This document shows positions 8,769-19,728 of a stretch of 64,000 nucleotides of DNA, in pieces. The stretch's first letter is position 1. Each line of letters begins with the position of its first letter. The notes under the pieces were generated by a model, which ran no database searches, was not told the DNA's origin, and worked only from the letters and a program-made list of their open reading frames with translations. The stretch is taken from the NCBI GenBank assembly GCA_027490215.1, contig JAIXYO010000019.1, positions 1-64,000 of the forward strand. The letters run 5' to 3'. Source of the DNA: Rubrivivax sp. GTDB taxonomy: Bacteria > Pseudomonadota > Gammaproteobacteria > Burkholderiales > Burkholderiaceae_C. The translations under genes and the position numbers were made by a program.

Positions 8769-10760
8769 TCAGGCGTGCGCCTGACGAACTGAGACGAACT
8801 CGTCCACCGGCAAGGACACATCGATGTTGCCCTCGCAAGCCACGACGGTCGAAGCGCTGGAGAGCACCGCTTGGGCCACAACGGCCAGACGCTCGCTGCG
8901 ACTTTGCAGCGCTTCGTCCTGCTGCTCGATGTCGGTGATGCGCGACTCGAGCTCGTCGGATGCACCACGGATGCGCGACAGTGCTTCAGCCCGCTTCTGA
9001 AAGCTGCGCCGGCGCTCGTGCAACTGCACCTCGACATGCGTCGTCATGGCGCCATTCCATGACTCGATGTCGCTTCGCGCACCGTCCCATGCCGGGTCAA
9101 GGCGCGAAAGCAGCATGCGACGGAACTGCACCATGAACTGCGGCTGCGACAGGCGCAGGGCCTGTCCGAGCCCCAGGTACTGGGTATAGCTGCGTTCGAT
9201 GGCGTTCAGCTCGTCGACAAACCGCGACAGGTCGGGACCCGGCATCAGCACCAGGCCGAACCCGAACTCGGCATTCAGGTGAGTGAACGTGCCCGCCAGC
9301 ATCTCCCGGATTTCCTGGGCTTGCTGACTGGCTTTCGTGAGACGCTCACGCAGCCGATCGCACGCCGCGACAAACGCCTTGCGGGCGCCGAGCTTGAGCA
9401 TGCTGGCCTTGATGTCCGTCAGAAACCGATCGACCTCGGCCTTGAGCTGATCTTCCGACAGCCCTTCAAGTGCCGCGTCGAGCAAGCGTGAGTGCAGACC
9501 CCGCAGAGCGACCAGTCGCGAGTGGCAGTGCTCGAATTCGAGTGCCTCCTGCTCGATACGCTGGCGAATCGTGCGCAGCCGGCCGCTGCTCTTGCCGCGC
9601 AGGCCGCGCAATTCCAGCATCTGTTCGGCGATCTGCCGGCGCGCATCACCGAGCCGTCGCGCTGCCCGCTGCTGAAGCTGGGTGACCGTGTCGTTGATCA
9701 AGCGCTGCAGCACCTGTTGCCGTTGCGGCAACAACTCGGCCGACAGCGCGGCTTCGAACTCGGCAACGTGGCTGGCGGCCAGGCTTTGTGGATCGGACTC
9801 GACGCGCGCGACCAGCGCCTGCCGCGCCGACAGTGCGAACACCCGTTGCACAGGCACCCCAAGCGCTCGCGCGGTGGCTGTGCGTTGGGCCTCGATGTGC
9901 GCAGCCACTTGCAGCGGGGTGAGCAAGGGATCCCGCAGCGCATCGATCTTGTTGAGTACGACGAAAGCAGCGCCTTGGCGGCTGCCCAGGTGATCGCGCC
10001 AGATCGCCATGTCGGACTGCGTCACCCCGGTGTCGGCGCCCACAACGAACACCGTGGCATGCGCCGACGGCAGCAGGCTCAATGTCAACTCCGGCTCGGC
10101 ACCGAGCGCGTTCAGACCCGGGGTGTCGAGCACCACCAGACCCTGACGCAGCAACGGATGCGGGTAATTGATCAGCGCATGGCGCCATGCCGGTACCTCG
10201 ACACGGCCGCTGTCATCGGGCTTCGGGTTGTTGTCGGAATTCGATTCATCCCACAGCCCAAGCGCATGCGCCTCGGCGATCGACACGCGCTGGGTGCCCA
10301 TCACCTCACGCAGCGCACTCGACAGGTGCTCAGGACGTCCCGCATCGAGCGGCACATGGGTCCATGCCTGGGGGTCACGCCGCAATTCGGCTAGAGACGC
10401 GCCGGAGAGCCGGCTGGCGATGGGCAACAGCGACACGGTGATCGGCTGCGTCGGGTCGTTGGAGAGTTCGACCGGGCACATCGTCGTGCGCCCTGGCGTG
10501 GCCGGCAGCACGCGGCGCCCTGTGTCGGCGAAGAAAATCGCGTTGATCAGTTCGGATTTGCCGCGCGAGAACTCGCCGACAAATGCGACGACCAACTTGT
10601 CGGTGGACAGTCGCTGGCGCAGCGAGGCGATCTGCGACTGCTCCACGGCGTCAGAGGGCCCTTGTTCGGCCAGGAATGCCGCCAAGCCGTCGAGGCGAGC
10701 ACGAACTGCGTCGCGCCACTGGTTGAGTTCATCGAAGCGACCGGAAAAAGCAGAAGTCAT
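8769..10760 (-). CDS. dynamin-family large GTPase
   Basis: A 663-residue protein with a dynamin-type GTPase domain: G1 GEFSRGKS at 62-69, G3 DTPG at 212-215 and G4 NKID at 270-273. Residues after about 330 are long helices (RQQVLQRLINDTVTQLQQRA and similar), as in stalk regions. No strong membrane segment is seen. Bacterial dynamins remodel or tether membranes. The gene lies between mutM and mutY on the same strand, 45 bp before mutY, but nothing in the sequence ties it to DNA repair. The function in this lineage is not known to me. Confidence 0.85.
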   Translation of the reverse strand: MTSAFSGRFDELNQWRDAVRARLDGLAAFLAEQGPSDAVEQSQIASLRQRLSTDKLVVAFVGEFSRGKSELINAIFFADTGRRVLPATPGRTTMCPVELSNDPTQPITVSLLPIASRLSGASLAELRRDPQAWTHVPLDAGRPEHLSSALREVMGTQRVSIAEAHALGLWDESNSDNNPKPDDSGRVEVPAWRHALINYPHPLLRQGLVVLDTPGLNALGAEPELTLSLLPSAHATVFVVGADTGVTQSDMAIWRDHLGSRQGAAFVVLNKIDALRDPLLTPLQVAAHIEAQRTATARALGVPVQRVFALSARQALVARVESDPQSLAASHVAEFEAALSAELLPQRQQVLQRLINDTVTQLQQRAARRLGDARRQIAEQMLELRGLRGKSSGRLRTIRQRIEQEALEFEHCHSRLVALRGLHSRLLDAALEGLSEDQLKAEVDRFLTDIKASMLKLGARKAFVAACDRLRERLTKASQQAQEIREMLAGTFTHLNAEFGFGLVLMPGPDLSRFVDELNAIERSYTQYLGLGQALRLSQPQFMVQFRRMLLSRLDPAWDGARSDIESWNGAMTTHVEVQLHERRRSFQKRAEALSRIRGASDELESRITDIEQQDEALQSRSERLAVVAQAVLSSASTVVACEGNIDVSLPVDEFVSVRQAHA

Positions 10761-10897
10761 GGCGCGATCGGACTGTTTTGCGTAGGTCGGGCGATGCCGC
10801 AGCCCCTGAGAGCTTCAAGCCACCTCATCCTAGGGCAAGCCCGAGCTTGTTCATCGCGAGAAACGGCTGGTGAGTAGCCCTTTTTTTGAGCCCGCGC

Positions 10898-11755
10898 TCA
10901 ACGTTTCTGGCAGTTCGGGCAAAAGAAGGTCGAGCGCTGCGTCTGCACGATGCGTCGCACCGGAACGCCGCACACGGTGCACGGTTGCCCCGCGCGACCA
11001 TAGACCCGCGCGCTCAGCTGGAACTGGCCGGCCATGCCGTGCGCGTCGCGAAAGTCACGCAAGGTGGAACCACCTAGGTCGAGTGCGGTCTGCAGCGTCT
11101 GCCGTATTGCCTGAGCCAGGCGCTGGCAGCGGGGGCGGCTCAGCCGATCACTGCGGGTGCGCGGGTCGATCCCCGCAGTGAACAGCGCCTCGCACGCATA
11201 AATGTTTCCGGCGCCGACGACGATGTCACCGCCGAGCAGCGCGAGCTTGATGGCCACACGGCGTCGTTGCAATGCGGCATGCAGATGCGCACCATCGAAA
11301 GCGGTATCGAACGGCTCCAGCCCGAGGCTGGCCAGAAGCTTCCCGGCCATGCCCGTATCCAGCGTGGGCGACCAGACCACCGCGCCAAAGCGGCGTGGGT
11401 CGGTCAGACGCAGCGTGCCGCGGTCAGTGGCCAGGTCAAAGTGGTCGTGCAATCCGGGCGCGGCAGGCTGCGGGCTGAAGGCCAGCGAGCCCGACATGCC
11501 CAGATGCAGCAGCAAGCCGCCATCACTCGGGGGCACGCCGGTCGCGTTCGGCAAGGCTTCACGGGCCCGCAGCGACAGCCACAGATACTTGCCGCGCCGC
11601 GTGACCGCACCGACGCGCAGACCCGTCAGATGCAATGGCTCGATGCCAAGGGGCCAGCGCAATGGCTTGCCGACACGCACGCAGGTAACGACCGCGCCAT
11701 CGATCCGATCGGCAAAGCTCAAGCGGGTGACTTCGACTTCCGGCAGTTCAGGCAT
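10898..11755 (-). CDS. mutM: formamidopyrimidine-DNA glycosylase MutM (Fpg)
   Basis: A 285-residue Fpg that excises 8-oxoguanine and cuts the strand by beta/delta elimination. The catalytic start PELPEVE (Pro2, Glu3) is intact, the Lys in RRGKYLWL matches the conserved Lys57 region, and the C-terminus carries the zinc finger CTVC...CPNC. The length is slightly above the E. coli enzyme. With mutY it forms the GO repair set. It is divergent from the TPR gene. A 137-bp gap separates it from the dynamin gene, where I see no terminator in the right orientation. Confidence 0.96.
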   Translation of the reverse strand: MPELPEVEVTRLSFADRIDGAVVTCVRVGKPLRWPLGIEPLHLTGLRVGAVTRRGKYLWLSLRAREALPNATGVPPSDGGLLLHLGMSGSLAFSPQPAAPGLHDHFDLATDRGTLRLTDPRRFGAVVWSPTLDTGMAGKLLASLGLEPFDTAFDGAHLHAALQRRRVAIKLALLGGDIVVGAGNIYACEALFTAGIDPRTRSDRLSRPRCQRLAQAIRQTLQTALDLGGSTLRDFRDAHGMAGQFQLSARVYGRAGQPCTVCGVPVRRIVQTQRSTFFCPNCQKR

Positions 11756-11849
11756 TGGCGGAATTATCGGCAGCCGGCGAGGTCGTATCCGGCGGGTCGG
11801 GCTTTGCAGCGCCCCGCTCTAGAATCTTTTCCCTATCCAGGAGTCGCTG

Positions 11850-13685
11850 ATGCCAGCTCGTTTCCCCACCGCAAAAGCGGTCTGTGCGCTTGTCATGACG
11901 GGCTGCACCTGGGCTCCGTTGGCGTGGTCACAAGCGCCTGCTTCCGCAGCGCCAGCGGCAGATTCCACCGCTTCTGAACCCACATTCCAGAACTCCGGCC
12001 TCGATGCCGCGCTGTTCTACCAGTTGCTCATCGGCGAGCTCGAACTCAGCGCCCGCGAGGGCAGCACCGCCTTCCTGGTGGTGCTTGACGCGGCCAACAA
12101 GACCAAGAACGAACAGCTTTACAAGCGCGCAGTCGACATGGCCTTGCAGATTCGGGCGGGCAGTCAGGCGCTGATCGCCGTGCAGTCGTGGCGCAAGGCG
12201 CTGCCGACCTCGCGCGACGCACACCGCTACCTGATCGAATTGCTCGTGGCGTTGAACCGCTCCCCTGAGACGGCAGAGCCGTTGCGCTCCCTGATCAGGC
12301 TGACGCAGGAGAGCGAACGGCCTGGCCTGATCAGCAGCCTGCCGCGGTTTTTCGAGCGCACAGGAGACCGCAGCCTGATCCCCGAGATCCTGACCGGCGC
12401 GCTGCAGCCCTATGTTGATGCGCCAGCAACGGCTGACGCGTCACTGATTGCGATTGGTCGATCCTGGCAGGCGGCAGGTGACAGCGCGCGTGCGCTGGAG
12501 TACGCACAGCGCGCGCATGCGCGGGATGCGAGCGCCGATGGCCCGGTGCTGCTTGCGCTGGAACTCCTGCCGACGACCATCGACGCCGAGCCCATCGTCC
12601 AGGGATATCTGAAGGCCCGGCCGCAAGCCAGTGCGGTGCGCATGTTTTACGCACGAGCCTTGGGCATGTCGCAGCGCTACCTGGAGGCGCTGACGCAGGT
12701 CGATCGGGTCACTCGGGACAATCCTGCGCAAAGCGCGCCGTGGCTGACACTCGGTGCCTTGCACCTGGAACTGCGCCAACCCAAGGAAGCCACGGTCGCC
12801 ATCACGACCTTCATCGAGCGCATTCAATCGACGCCGCAGGTCAGCAACCCACCGAAAACCGCCGCCGCAGGGCCAGCCGCTGAGGCGGGAAGCGAGGCCG
12901 TCGTCGAATCCGACGACCGTGGCCTGACCCAGGCCTGGCTGATGCTCGCGCAGGCAGCAGAGCAACAAGGCAATTTCAAGGCCGCCGAAGCTTGGCTCGC
13001 GAAGGTCGACACCCCTGCTCGCGCGCTGGAAGTGCAGGTACGCCGTGCGTCGCTGCTGGCCAAGCAAGGTCGCCTGAGCGAAGCGGTGGAACTGATTCGA
13101 CGGGCGCCGGAAGCCAGCGATGAAGACGGTCGCGCCAAGTTGCTGGCCGAAGTCGCACTGTTGCGCGATGCGCGGCAGTGGGCGCAGGCCAGTGCAGTGC
13201 TGAAACGGGCCAATGAGCGCTTCAAGGACGATCCCGACTTGCTCTACGAGCAATCGATGATGGAGGAGAAGCTGGATCGCATCGACGAAATGGAGCGCCT
13301 GCTGCGGCGCGTGATCGAGTTGCGCCCCGACCATGAGCATGCCTACAACGCACTCGGTTTCTCGCTGGCAGATCGCGGGCTGCGGCTGCCGGAAGCGAAG
13401 GCCTTGATCGTGCGGGCGCTGGAATTGGCCCCAGGAGAGCCTTTCATCACCGACAGCCTGGGCTGGGTCGAGTACCGCATGGGTAACCTCGCTGAGGCCA
13501 TCAAGCAGCTCAAGCGTGCGTACCAGTCGCGCCCCGACCCGGAGATTGCCGCCCACCTGGGCGAAGTGCTGTGGGTCAATGGCCAGCGCGAGGAAGCTCG
13601 TCGCATCCTGCGCGAAGGCAAGAGCCGCGATCAGGCCAATGACGTGCTGCGTGAGACCGTGGTGCGACTGAAAGTTAACTTGTGA
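11850..13685 (+). CDS. tetratricopeptide repeat protein with signal peptide
   Basis: A 611-residue TPR protein. The N-terminus (Arg/Lys, then a hydrophobic stretch ending about LAWSQA) is a signal peptide, so it is exported to the periplasm, possibly as a lipoprotein through the Cys in MTGC. Repeated TPR helices occupy most of the chain; the C-terminal part (YNALGFSLADRG, ADSLGWVEYRMGN-like units) is typical of the family found before lolB in Burkholderiales. Its stop overlaps the lolB GTG start. A role in the envelope together with LolB is inferred from position only. Confidence 0.88.
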   Translation: MPARFPTAKAVCALVMTGCTWAPLAWSQAPASAAPAADSTASEPTFQNSGLDAALFYQLLIGELELSAREGSTAFLVVLDAANKTKNEQLYKRAVDMALQIRAGSQALIAVQSWRKALPTSRDAHRYLIELLVALNRSPETAEPLRSLIRLTQESERPGLISSLPRFFERTGDRSLIPEILTGALQPYVDAPATADASLIAIGRSWQAAGDSARALEYAQRAHARDASADGPVLLALELLPTTIDAEPIVQGYLKARPQASAVRMFYARALGMSQRYLEALTQVDRVTRDNPAQSAPWLTLGALHLELRQPKEATVAITTFIERIQSTPQVSNPPKTAAAGPAAEAGSEAVVESDDRGLTQAWLMLAQAAEQQGNFKAAEAWLAKVDTPARALEVQVRRASLLAKQGRLSEAVELIRRAPEASDEDGRAKLLAEVALLRDARQWAQASAVLKRANERFKDDPDLLYEQSMMEEKLDRIDEMERLLRRVIELRPDHEHAYNALGFSLADRGLRLPEAKALIVRALELAPGEPFITDSLGWVEYRMGNLAEAIKQLKRAYQSRPDPEIAAHLGEVLWVNGQREEARRILREGKSRDQANDVLRETVVRLKVNL

Positions 13686-14218
13686 TCTTTCGGGTCAGTG
13701 GGGTCTGTGCAGCGCTGGTGTTGGCGGGCTGCTCGACACTGACACCGCCCGATGACCAGCCTTCGGGCGAGCTTCTGGCGGGCAGGATGTCGGTACAGGT
13801 GGCTGCCACCGACACCGAGCCGGCGCACAGCCTCTCAGCGTCATTCGAGCTGAGTGGCACCCCGCAGCGGGGTCGCCTTGATATGAACACACCGCTGGGC
13901 AGCACGGTGGCACGCGCCAGCTGGAGCCCCGAGGCCGTGGTGCTCAACACGCCGCAGGGCCAGACCCGTCACGAGAACCTCGACGAAATGACGCGCGCCG
14001 TGGTCGGAGAAGCGCTGCCGGTGCCCGCCTTGTTCGATTGGTTGCGTGGTCGCCCGTGGCCCGGCGCAGTCAGCGTGGCGGCCGTCACACCGGAGCCGGC
14101 CGGATTCAGTCAGCTCGGCTGGCGAGTTGACCTGTCGCGCTTTGATGAAGCGAGGCTCGTCGCGCGCCGCGCTGCACCGCCAGCCGTCACAGTACTGGTG
14201 AAGCTCGACCTGCGATGA
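13682..14218 (+). CDS. lolB: outer-membrane lipoprotein receptor LolB
   Basis: A 178-residue lipoprotein with lipobox LAGC (Cys17). LolB accepts lipoproteins from LolA and inserts them into the outer membrane. The body has the beta-rich pattern of the LolA/LolB fold, including GRMSVQVAA, GRLDMNTPLGSTVA and LPALFDWLRGRP-like segments. The start is GTG, overlapping the TPR stop by four bases (GTGA); the end overlaps ispE (ATGA). Translation of the three genes is thus coupled. The sequence is diverged, but the order lolB-ispE is well conserved. Confidence 0.92.
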   Translation: MIFRVSGVCAALVLAGCSTLTPPDDQPSGELLAGRMSVQVAATDTEPAHSLSASFELSGTPQRGRLDMNTPLGSTVARASWSPEAVVLNTPQGQTRHENLDEMTRAVVGEALPVPALFDWLRGRPWPGAVSVAAVTPEPAGFSQLGWRVDLSRFDEARLVARRAAPPAVTVLVKLDLR

Positions 14219-15120
14219 CGCTCAACGCCTTGTGGGATGTGAGCGCCCCGGCCAAGCTCAATGTTTTCTTGCATGTCGTCGGCCGGCGGGCCGACGGACA
14301 CCATCTGCTGCAGTCGCTGTTTGTGCTGATCGACTGGGCCGACACCCTGCATTTCGAGCGGCGCAGCGATGGTGAATTGCGCCGGCACGACCTGACAGTC
14401 GCCTTGCCATCGGACGATCTGTGTCTGCGTGCTGCAAGGGCCTTGAAGGCAGCGAGCTGTACCACCTGCGGCGCAGACATCAGCATCGTCAAGGAGGTGC
14501 CCTGGGGCGCCGGCCTGGGCGGCGGCAGTTCCGATGCGGCGACGACCTTGCTGGCGCTGAACCGGCTCTGGGGATTGAACTGGTCGCGCGCGCAGCTGCA
14601 TGCGCTGGGCCTGACGCTGGGCGCCGACGTGCCGTTTTTCATAGGCGGGGACAACGCCTGGGTCGAAGGCATCGGCGAACAGCTGACGCCTGTGGCCGTT
14701 CCCGAACAGAGCTATGTCCTGATCAAGCCGGCGGTATCGATCGAAACGCGTGCTGTTTTCAGCCATCCTCAGTTGGTTCGCGACACGCCTCGCGCTATAC
14801 TTGAGGGCTTTGATGCGGACGAACTTCTGCGCATCACCGCACCTGCGGATGGTGTCGGCTGGGGTCACAACGACCTGCAAGCCGTTGCCGAGTTGTTGCA
14901 CCCTGAGGTGCATGACGCGGCGACGCTTTTGCAGTCTCGCTACGGCAACGGTCGCATGAGTGGTTCGGGCAGTGTGGTGTTTGCGCGCGTCGCGTCAGAG
15001 TCGAACCCGGCGCTTGCGCTGGACGGCGAGCTGCCGTCAGGCTGGATCACGAAAGTGTGCCGTAGCCTGCCGCAGCACCCGTTGCGTGACTGGGTTAGAG
15101 ATGTAGAGATCCAGGATTGA
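14215..15120 (+). CDS. ispE: 4-diphosphocytidyl-2-C-methyl-D-erythritol kinase
   Basis: A 301-residue GHMP kinase of the non-mevalonate isoprenoid pathway; it phosphorylates CDP-methylerythritol. The substrate segment APAKLNVFLHV is at 11-21 and the ATP loop PWGAGLGGGSSDAA at about 96-109. The later GSGSVVFA is the third GHMP motif in modified form. Starts within the lolB stop. The gene is followed by a strong hairpin and tRNA-Gln, the usual order in proteobacteria (ispE-tRNA-Gln-prs). Confidence 0.97.
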   Translation: MTLNALWDVSAPAKLNVFLHVVGRRADGHHLLQSLFVLIDWADTLHFERRSDGELRRHDLTVALPSDDLCLRAARALKAASCTTCGADISIVKEVPWGAGLGGGSSDAATTLLALNRLWGLNWSRAQLHALGLTLGADVPFFIGGDNAWVEGIGEQLTPVAVPEQSYVLIKPAVSIETRAVFSHPQLVRDTPRAILEGFDADELLRITAPADGVGWGHNDLQAVAELLHPEVHDAATLLQSRYGNGRMSGSGSVVFARVASESNPALALDGELPSGWITKVCRSLPQHPLRDWVRDVEIQD

Positions 15121-15142
15121 AAGTCATATCCTGAAAGTTGTG

Positions 15143-15167
15143 GGTGAGTGGCCTCGGCCTACTCACC
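15143..15167 (+). other. stable hairpin immediately before tRNA-Gln
   Basis: Arms GGTGAGTGGC and GCCTACTCACC pair over ten bases around a CTCG loop with one bulged T. The hairpin ends five bases before the mature tRNA 5' end and follows ispE by 22 bases. No U-tract follows, so it is a poor terminator. It may define a boundary in the ispE-tRNA-prs transcript. Confidence 0.55.
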
Positions 15168-15172
15168 GGTGT

Positions 15173-15249
15173 AGGGGAGTCGCCAAGTTGGTTAAGGCAT
15201 CGGATTTTGATTCCGACATGCGAAGGTTCGAATCCTTCTTCCCCTGCCA
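15173..15249 (+). tRNA. tRNA-Gln (TTG)
   Basis: A 77-base tRNA with encoded CCA. Acceptor AGGGGAG pairs with TTCCCCT, the D arm is GCCAAGTTGG, the anticodon loop TTTTGAT gives anticodon TTG, and the T arm contains GGTTCGAATCC. It sits between ispE and prs as in many proteobacteria. Confidence 0.96.
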
Positions 15250-15309
15250 GATTCATTGATTCCCGGATCGTCCTGACAGCAGGCCTGGGCTGGACTGAAA
15301 GGAAGCAAC

Positions 15310-16302
15310 GTGCTTCCACAGAGCCTCGTCGGAGGGAATGTGCTTTTCAACACTGTGCTTTTCACTGGCAACGCCAATCCGGCGCTGGCCAAGGAAATCG
15401 CCACCCACTTGGGTGTCGAACTGGGCAAGGCGTCGGTCGGCCGCTTCTCTGACAGCGAAGTCGCTGTCGAGATCGAGCAGAACGTGCGGGCTCGCGATGT
15501 GTTCGTTGTGCAATCGACCTGCACGCCAACCAACGAGAACCTGATGGAGTTATGCATCATGGTCGATGCCTTGAAGCGCGCCAGTGCGCGCCGCATCACC
15601 GCCGTGATTCCCTACTTCGGCTACGCGCGGCAGGACCGCAGGCCTCGCTCGACACGCGTGCCGATCAGCGCCAAGGTCGTTGCCAACATGCTGGAAGCGG
15701 TGGGCGTTGAGCGCTTGCTGACGATGGATCTGCACGCCGACCAGATCCAGGGTTTCTTCAACATCCCGGTCGACAACATCTATGCGTCTCCGGTGCTGCT
15801 GTCCGATCTGCAGTCGAAGCGCTATGAAGACCTCGTGGTGGTCTCGCCAGACATCGGCGGTGTGGTGCGAGCACGCGCGCTTGCCAAGCAACTGAACTGC
15901 GATCTGGCGATCATCGATAAGCGTCGCCCCAAGGCCAATGTGTCTGAGGTGATGAACGTCATCGGCGAGATCGACGGGCGCAACTGCGTGGTCATGGACG
16001 ACATGATCGATACCGCCGGCACGCTGGTCAAGGCAGCAGCGGTGCTGAAAGAGCGCGGCGCCAAATCTGTTTACGCCTACTGCACCCATGCGGTGTTCTC
16101 GGGCCCGGCGATCGAACGCATCCAGACCTCGATGCTGGATGAGGTCGTGATCACCAACACCATTCCGATGACCGAGGCTGCCAGGGTGTGCGCAAAAGTG
16201 CGCCAACTGTCGGTGTCGTTCCTGTTTGCCGAAACCATCCGTCGCATTTCCGACGGCGAATCGGTCACTTCTTTGTTCGCCGAGCAGAACAGCAATTTCT
16301 GA
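15310..16302 (+). CDS. prs: ribose-phosphate pyrophosphokinase
   Basis: Makes PRPP from ribose 5-phosphate and ATP, supplying nucleotide and histidine synthesis (the his operon is in this window). It carries the family blocks [24 protein letters not shown], the metal/ATP segment [12 protein letters not shown] and the PRPP loop [12 protein letters not shown]. 330 residues from the GTG at 15310, which has AAGGA six bases upstream; E. coli Prs has 315. A second GTG at 15340 (320 residues) follows a GGAGGG and is possible. The first start lies in a small hairpin. Confidence 0.95.
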   Translation: MLPQSLVGGNVLFNTVLFTGNANPALAKEIATHLGVELGKASVGRFSDSEVAVEIEQNVRARDVFVVQSTCTPTNENLMELCIMVDALKRASARRITAVIPYFGYARQDRRPRSTRVPISAKVVANMLEAVGVERLLTMDLHADQIQGFFNIPVDNIYASPVLLSDLQSKRYEDLVVVSPDIGGVVRARALAKQLNCDLAIIDKRRPKANVSEVMNVIGEIDGRNCVVMDDMIDTAGTLVKAAAVLKERGAKSVYAYCTHAVFSGPAIERIQTSMLDEVVITNTIPMTEAARVCAKVRQLSVSFLFAETIRRISDGESVTSLFAEQNSNF

Positions 16303-16404
16303 TCGTCGAACCAGGCGTCCGGCCGACCAGCCGGATGTTTACCCGGACCGCAAGGTCCATTTCGAAGCACCTGGTCGCGGGGCTTCTCACCTTTTGGAGT
16401 CAAC

Positions 16405-17049
16405 ATGAAATTCGTCGCATACGAGCGTACGTTGCAGGGGACCGGAGCGAGCCGCCGCCTGCGCAACGCCGACAAGGTCCCAGGGATCGTCTATGGCGCC
16501 GGCACACCGGCAATGATCGAACTCGATCACAACGCCTTGTTCTTCGCCTTGAAGAAGGAAGCGTTCCACTCGTCCATCCTCGAGATGGAACTGGCCGGCA
16601 AGTCAGAGAACGTCTTGCTGCGTGACTACCAGTTGCATCCATTCCGCCCGATCGTGCTGCACATCGACTTCCAGCGCGTCGATGCCACCACCAAGATCAC
16701 CAAGAAGGTGCCGCTGCACTACATCAACGAGGAAGAGTCACCGGCAGTGAAGGTCGACAAGTGCGTGGTCAACCACGTCGTCACCGAATTGCGTATTCAA
16801 TGTCTGGCCTCGCAACTGCCTGAGTTCCTGACTGTCGACCTGGGTCAACTCGCCAAGGGCCAGTCATTGCATGTCAATGACATCGCGCTGCCTGCTGGCA
16901 TCAAGGTCATGACGCAGGGCAAGCCGAACCCGGTGCTGGTGTCCGCGTCGGTTTTGTCGGCCGAAGAAGAAGCCGCGCCGGTGGTGGTGGCTGCTGCTGC
17001 AGCCGCTCCGACCAAGGGCAAGAAGACCGAAAAGCAGAACAAGAAGTAA
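16405..17049 (+). CDS. rplY: 50S ribosomal protein L25 (CTC form)
   Basis: A 214-residue L25/TL5/CTC protein that binds 5S rRNA. It has the N-terminal L25 domain ([19 protein letters not shown]), the second CTC beta domain ([15 protein letters not shown]) and a variable Ala-rich then Lys-rich tail ([12 protein letters not shown]). TTTTGGAG provides the ribosome binding site before ATG at 16405. It lies 102 bp after prs and 96 bp before pth, a common order, and is followed by a strong terminator. Confidence 0.97.
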   Translation: MKFVAYERTLQGTGASRRLRNADKVPGIVYGAGTPAMIELDHNALFFALKKEAFHSSILEMELAGKSENVLLRDYQLHPFRPIVLHIDFQRVDATTKITKKVPLHYINEEESPAVKVDKCVVNHVVTELRIQCLASQLPEFLTVDLGQLAKGQSLHVNDIALPAGIKVMTQGKPNPVLVSASVLSAEEEAAPVVVAAAAAAPTKGKKTEKQNKK

Positions 17050-17055
17050 GGCGTC

Positions 17056-17076
17056 GCAGGAGCCCCTAGCTCCTGC
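17056..17076 (+). other. hairpin just after rplY
   Basis: A perfect 8-bp stem GCAGGAGC/GCTCCTGC with a five-base loop, six bases after the rplY stop. It lacks a T-run, so it probably protects the 3' end or assists the terminator that follows. Confidence 0.45.
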
Positions 17077-17093
17077 TCCCGTCCCCCTTCGGA

Positions 17094-17116
17094 GCCCCAC
17101 CACGGTGGGGCTTTTT
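17094..17116 (+). terminator. rho-independent terminator of the prs-rplY unit
   Basis: Stem GCCCCACC/GGTGGGGC with a two-base apex (or a 7-bp stem and four-base loop), followed directly by TTTTT. It ends 29 bases before the pth ATG, so pth needs its own promoter or read-through. Confidence 0.85.
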
Positions 17117-17145
17117 CTTGGGCGGCCGAAATCGATAATGAAACC

Positions 17146-17763
17146 ATGATCAGACTGATGGTGGGCCTCGGCAATCCCGGGGCGGAGTACGACGGCACGC
17201 GGCACAACGCGGGCTTCTGGTTCATCGATGAGGTGGCGCGCCAGCTCAAGGTGACGCTGGTACCCGATCGGTCATACGTCGGATTGGTCGCGCGCGTCAA
17301 CCTCCCGGGCGGCCCGCTGTGGCTGCTGGAACCGATGACCTTCATGAACCTGTCGGGCAAGTCGGTGGCACCGCTGGCGCGGTTCTTCAAGATCGCGCCA
17401 GAAGAGATCCTCGTCGCGCACGATGAGCTGGATCTGATGCCCGGGCAGATGAAGATGAAGCTCGGCGGCAGCCATGCAGGGCACAACGGTCTGAAAGACA
17501 TCCAGGCGCAACTGGGTTCTGCTGGCTTCTGGCGACTGCGCCTGGGCATTGGCCACCCCGGCGTCAAGGCGGAAGTCATCAACCATGTGCTTCGCAAGCC
17601 GCCCGTGGCAGAACGCGAAGCGATCGATCAGAGCATCGCGCAGGCCTTGGGCGCCCTCGATCTGCTGATCGCCGGCGACATGGAGCGCGCGATGCTGAAG
17701 ATTCACGCCAGGCCGCCTCGCCCGAAGAAGCTGCCAGATGCACCCGGAGGAGCCTCGCCATGA
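17146..17763 (+). CDS. pth: peptidyl-tRNA hydrolase
   Basis: A 205-residue Pth that frees tRNA from peptidyl-tRNA released by stalled ribosomes. The N-terminus [19 protein letters not shown] contains the catalytic His20; [18 protein letters not shown] and [12 protein letters not shown] are the other conserved blocks. Normal length. Its stop overlaps the ATG of the next gene (ATGA). Confidence 0.97.
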   Translation: MIRLMVGLGNPGAEYDGTRHNAGFWFIDEVARQLKVTLVPDRSYVGLVARVNLPGGPLWLLEPMTFMNLSGKSVAPLARFFKIAPEEILVAHDELDLMPGQMKMKLGGSHAGHNGLKDIQAQLGSAGFWRLRLGIGHPGVKAEVINHVLRKPPVAEREAIDQSIAQALGALDLLIAGDMERAMLKIHARPPRPKKLPDAPGGASP

Positions 17764-18188
17764 CGAAACTGCACGCCTTGATCGCCGCCTGGATCGGCCT
17801 GACGATCGCGGGCCCTGTGGCCGCGGCAGAGATCTACCGTTGCGGCCCGAACGGTGCCGTCTATTCACAGACACCGTGCGGAGAGGGTCGCCGCGTGGAG
17901 CTCATGGACGAACGCAGCGATGAGCAGCGATTGCAGGCCAAGCAAGTCAATGAGCGCACCGTGGCGCTGGCTTCGTCCCTGGAGCGCGATCGACTCTCCA
18001 GCGAAGCGGCCCATCAGCCAGCGCTGGCGGGCAGTTTCAGCGCGCCGGCAAAGAAGGTGTCAAACACCACCTCCCGATCGAAAGTCAAGGCGAAGGCCAA
18101 GAAGCGGCGACACCTTCTGGCCCAAGCGGCGAATCGTGGTTCGCCCCAGTCAACGCCTGGAGCCATTACGGCACCACCAAGCAACTGA
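17760..18188 (+). CDS. DUF4124-type exported protein
   Basis: A 142-residue protein with a clear signal peptide ending about [10 protein letters not shown], so it is periplasmic. The next 40 residues ([19 protein letters not shown]) are the DUF4124 pattern: two Cys framing a short beta segment. The rest is helical and ends in a Lys/Arg-rich stretch ([10 protein letters not shown]). The function of DUF4124 is unknown. The ATGA overlap with pth implies coupled translation, although no functional link to peptidyl-tRNA is evident. Convergent with the ferredoxin gene, 17 bp apart. Confidence 0.8.
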   Translation: MTKLHALIAAWIGLTIAGPVAAAEIYRCGPNGAVYSQTPCGEGRRVELMDERSDEQRLQAKQVNERTVALASSLERDRLSSEAAHQPALAGSFSAPAKKVSNTTSRSKVKAKAKKRRHLLAQAANRGSPQSTPGAITAPPSN

Positions 18189-18205
18189 CCCCGCGCCAGG
18201 AAAAA

Positions 18206-19727
<1,522 letters not shown>

Positions 19728-19728
<1 letters not shown>

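Noticed and set aside
10878-10884. Run of seven T after mutM as a terminator
   Set aside because: The run is on the plus strand, opposite to mutM transcription, and the GAGC/GCTC stem is on the wrong side of it.
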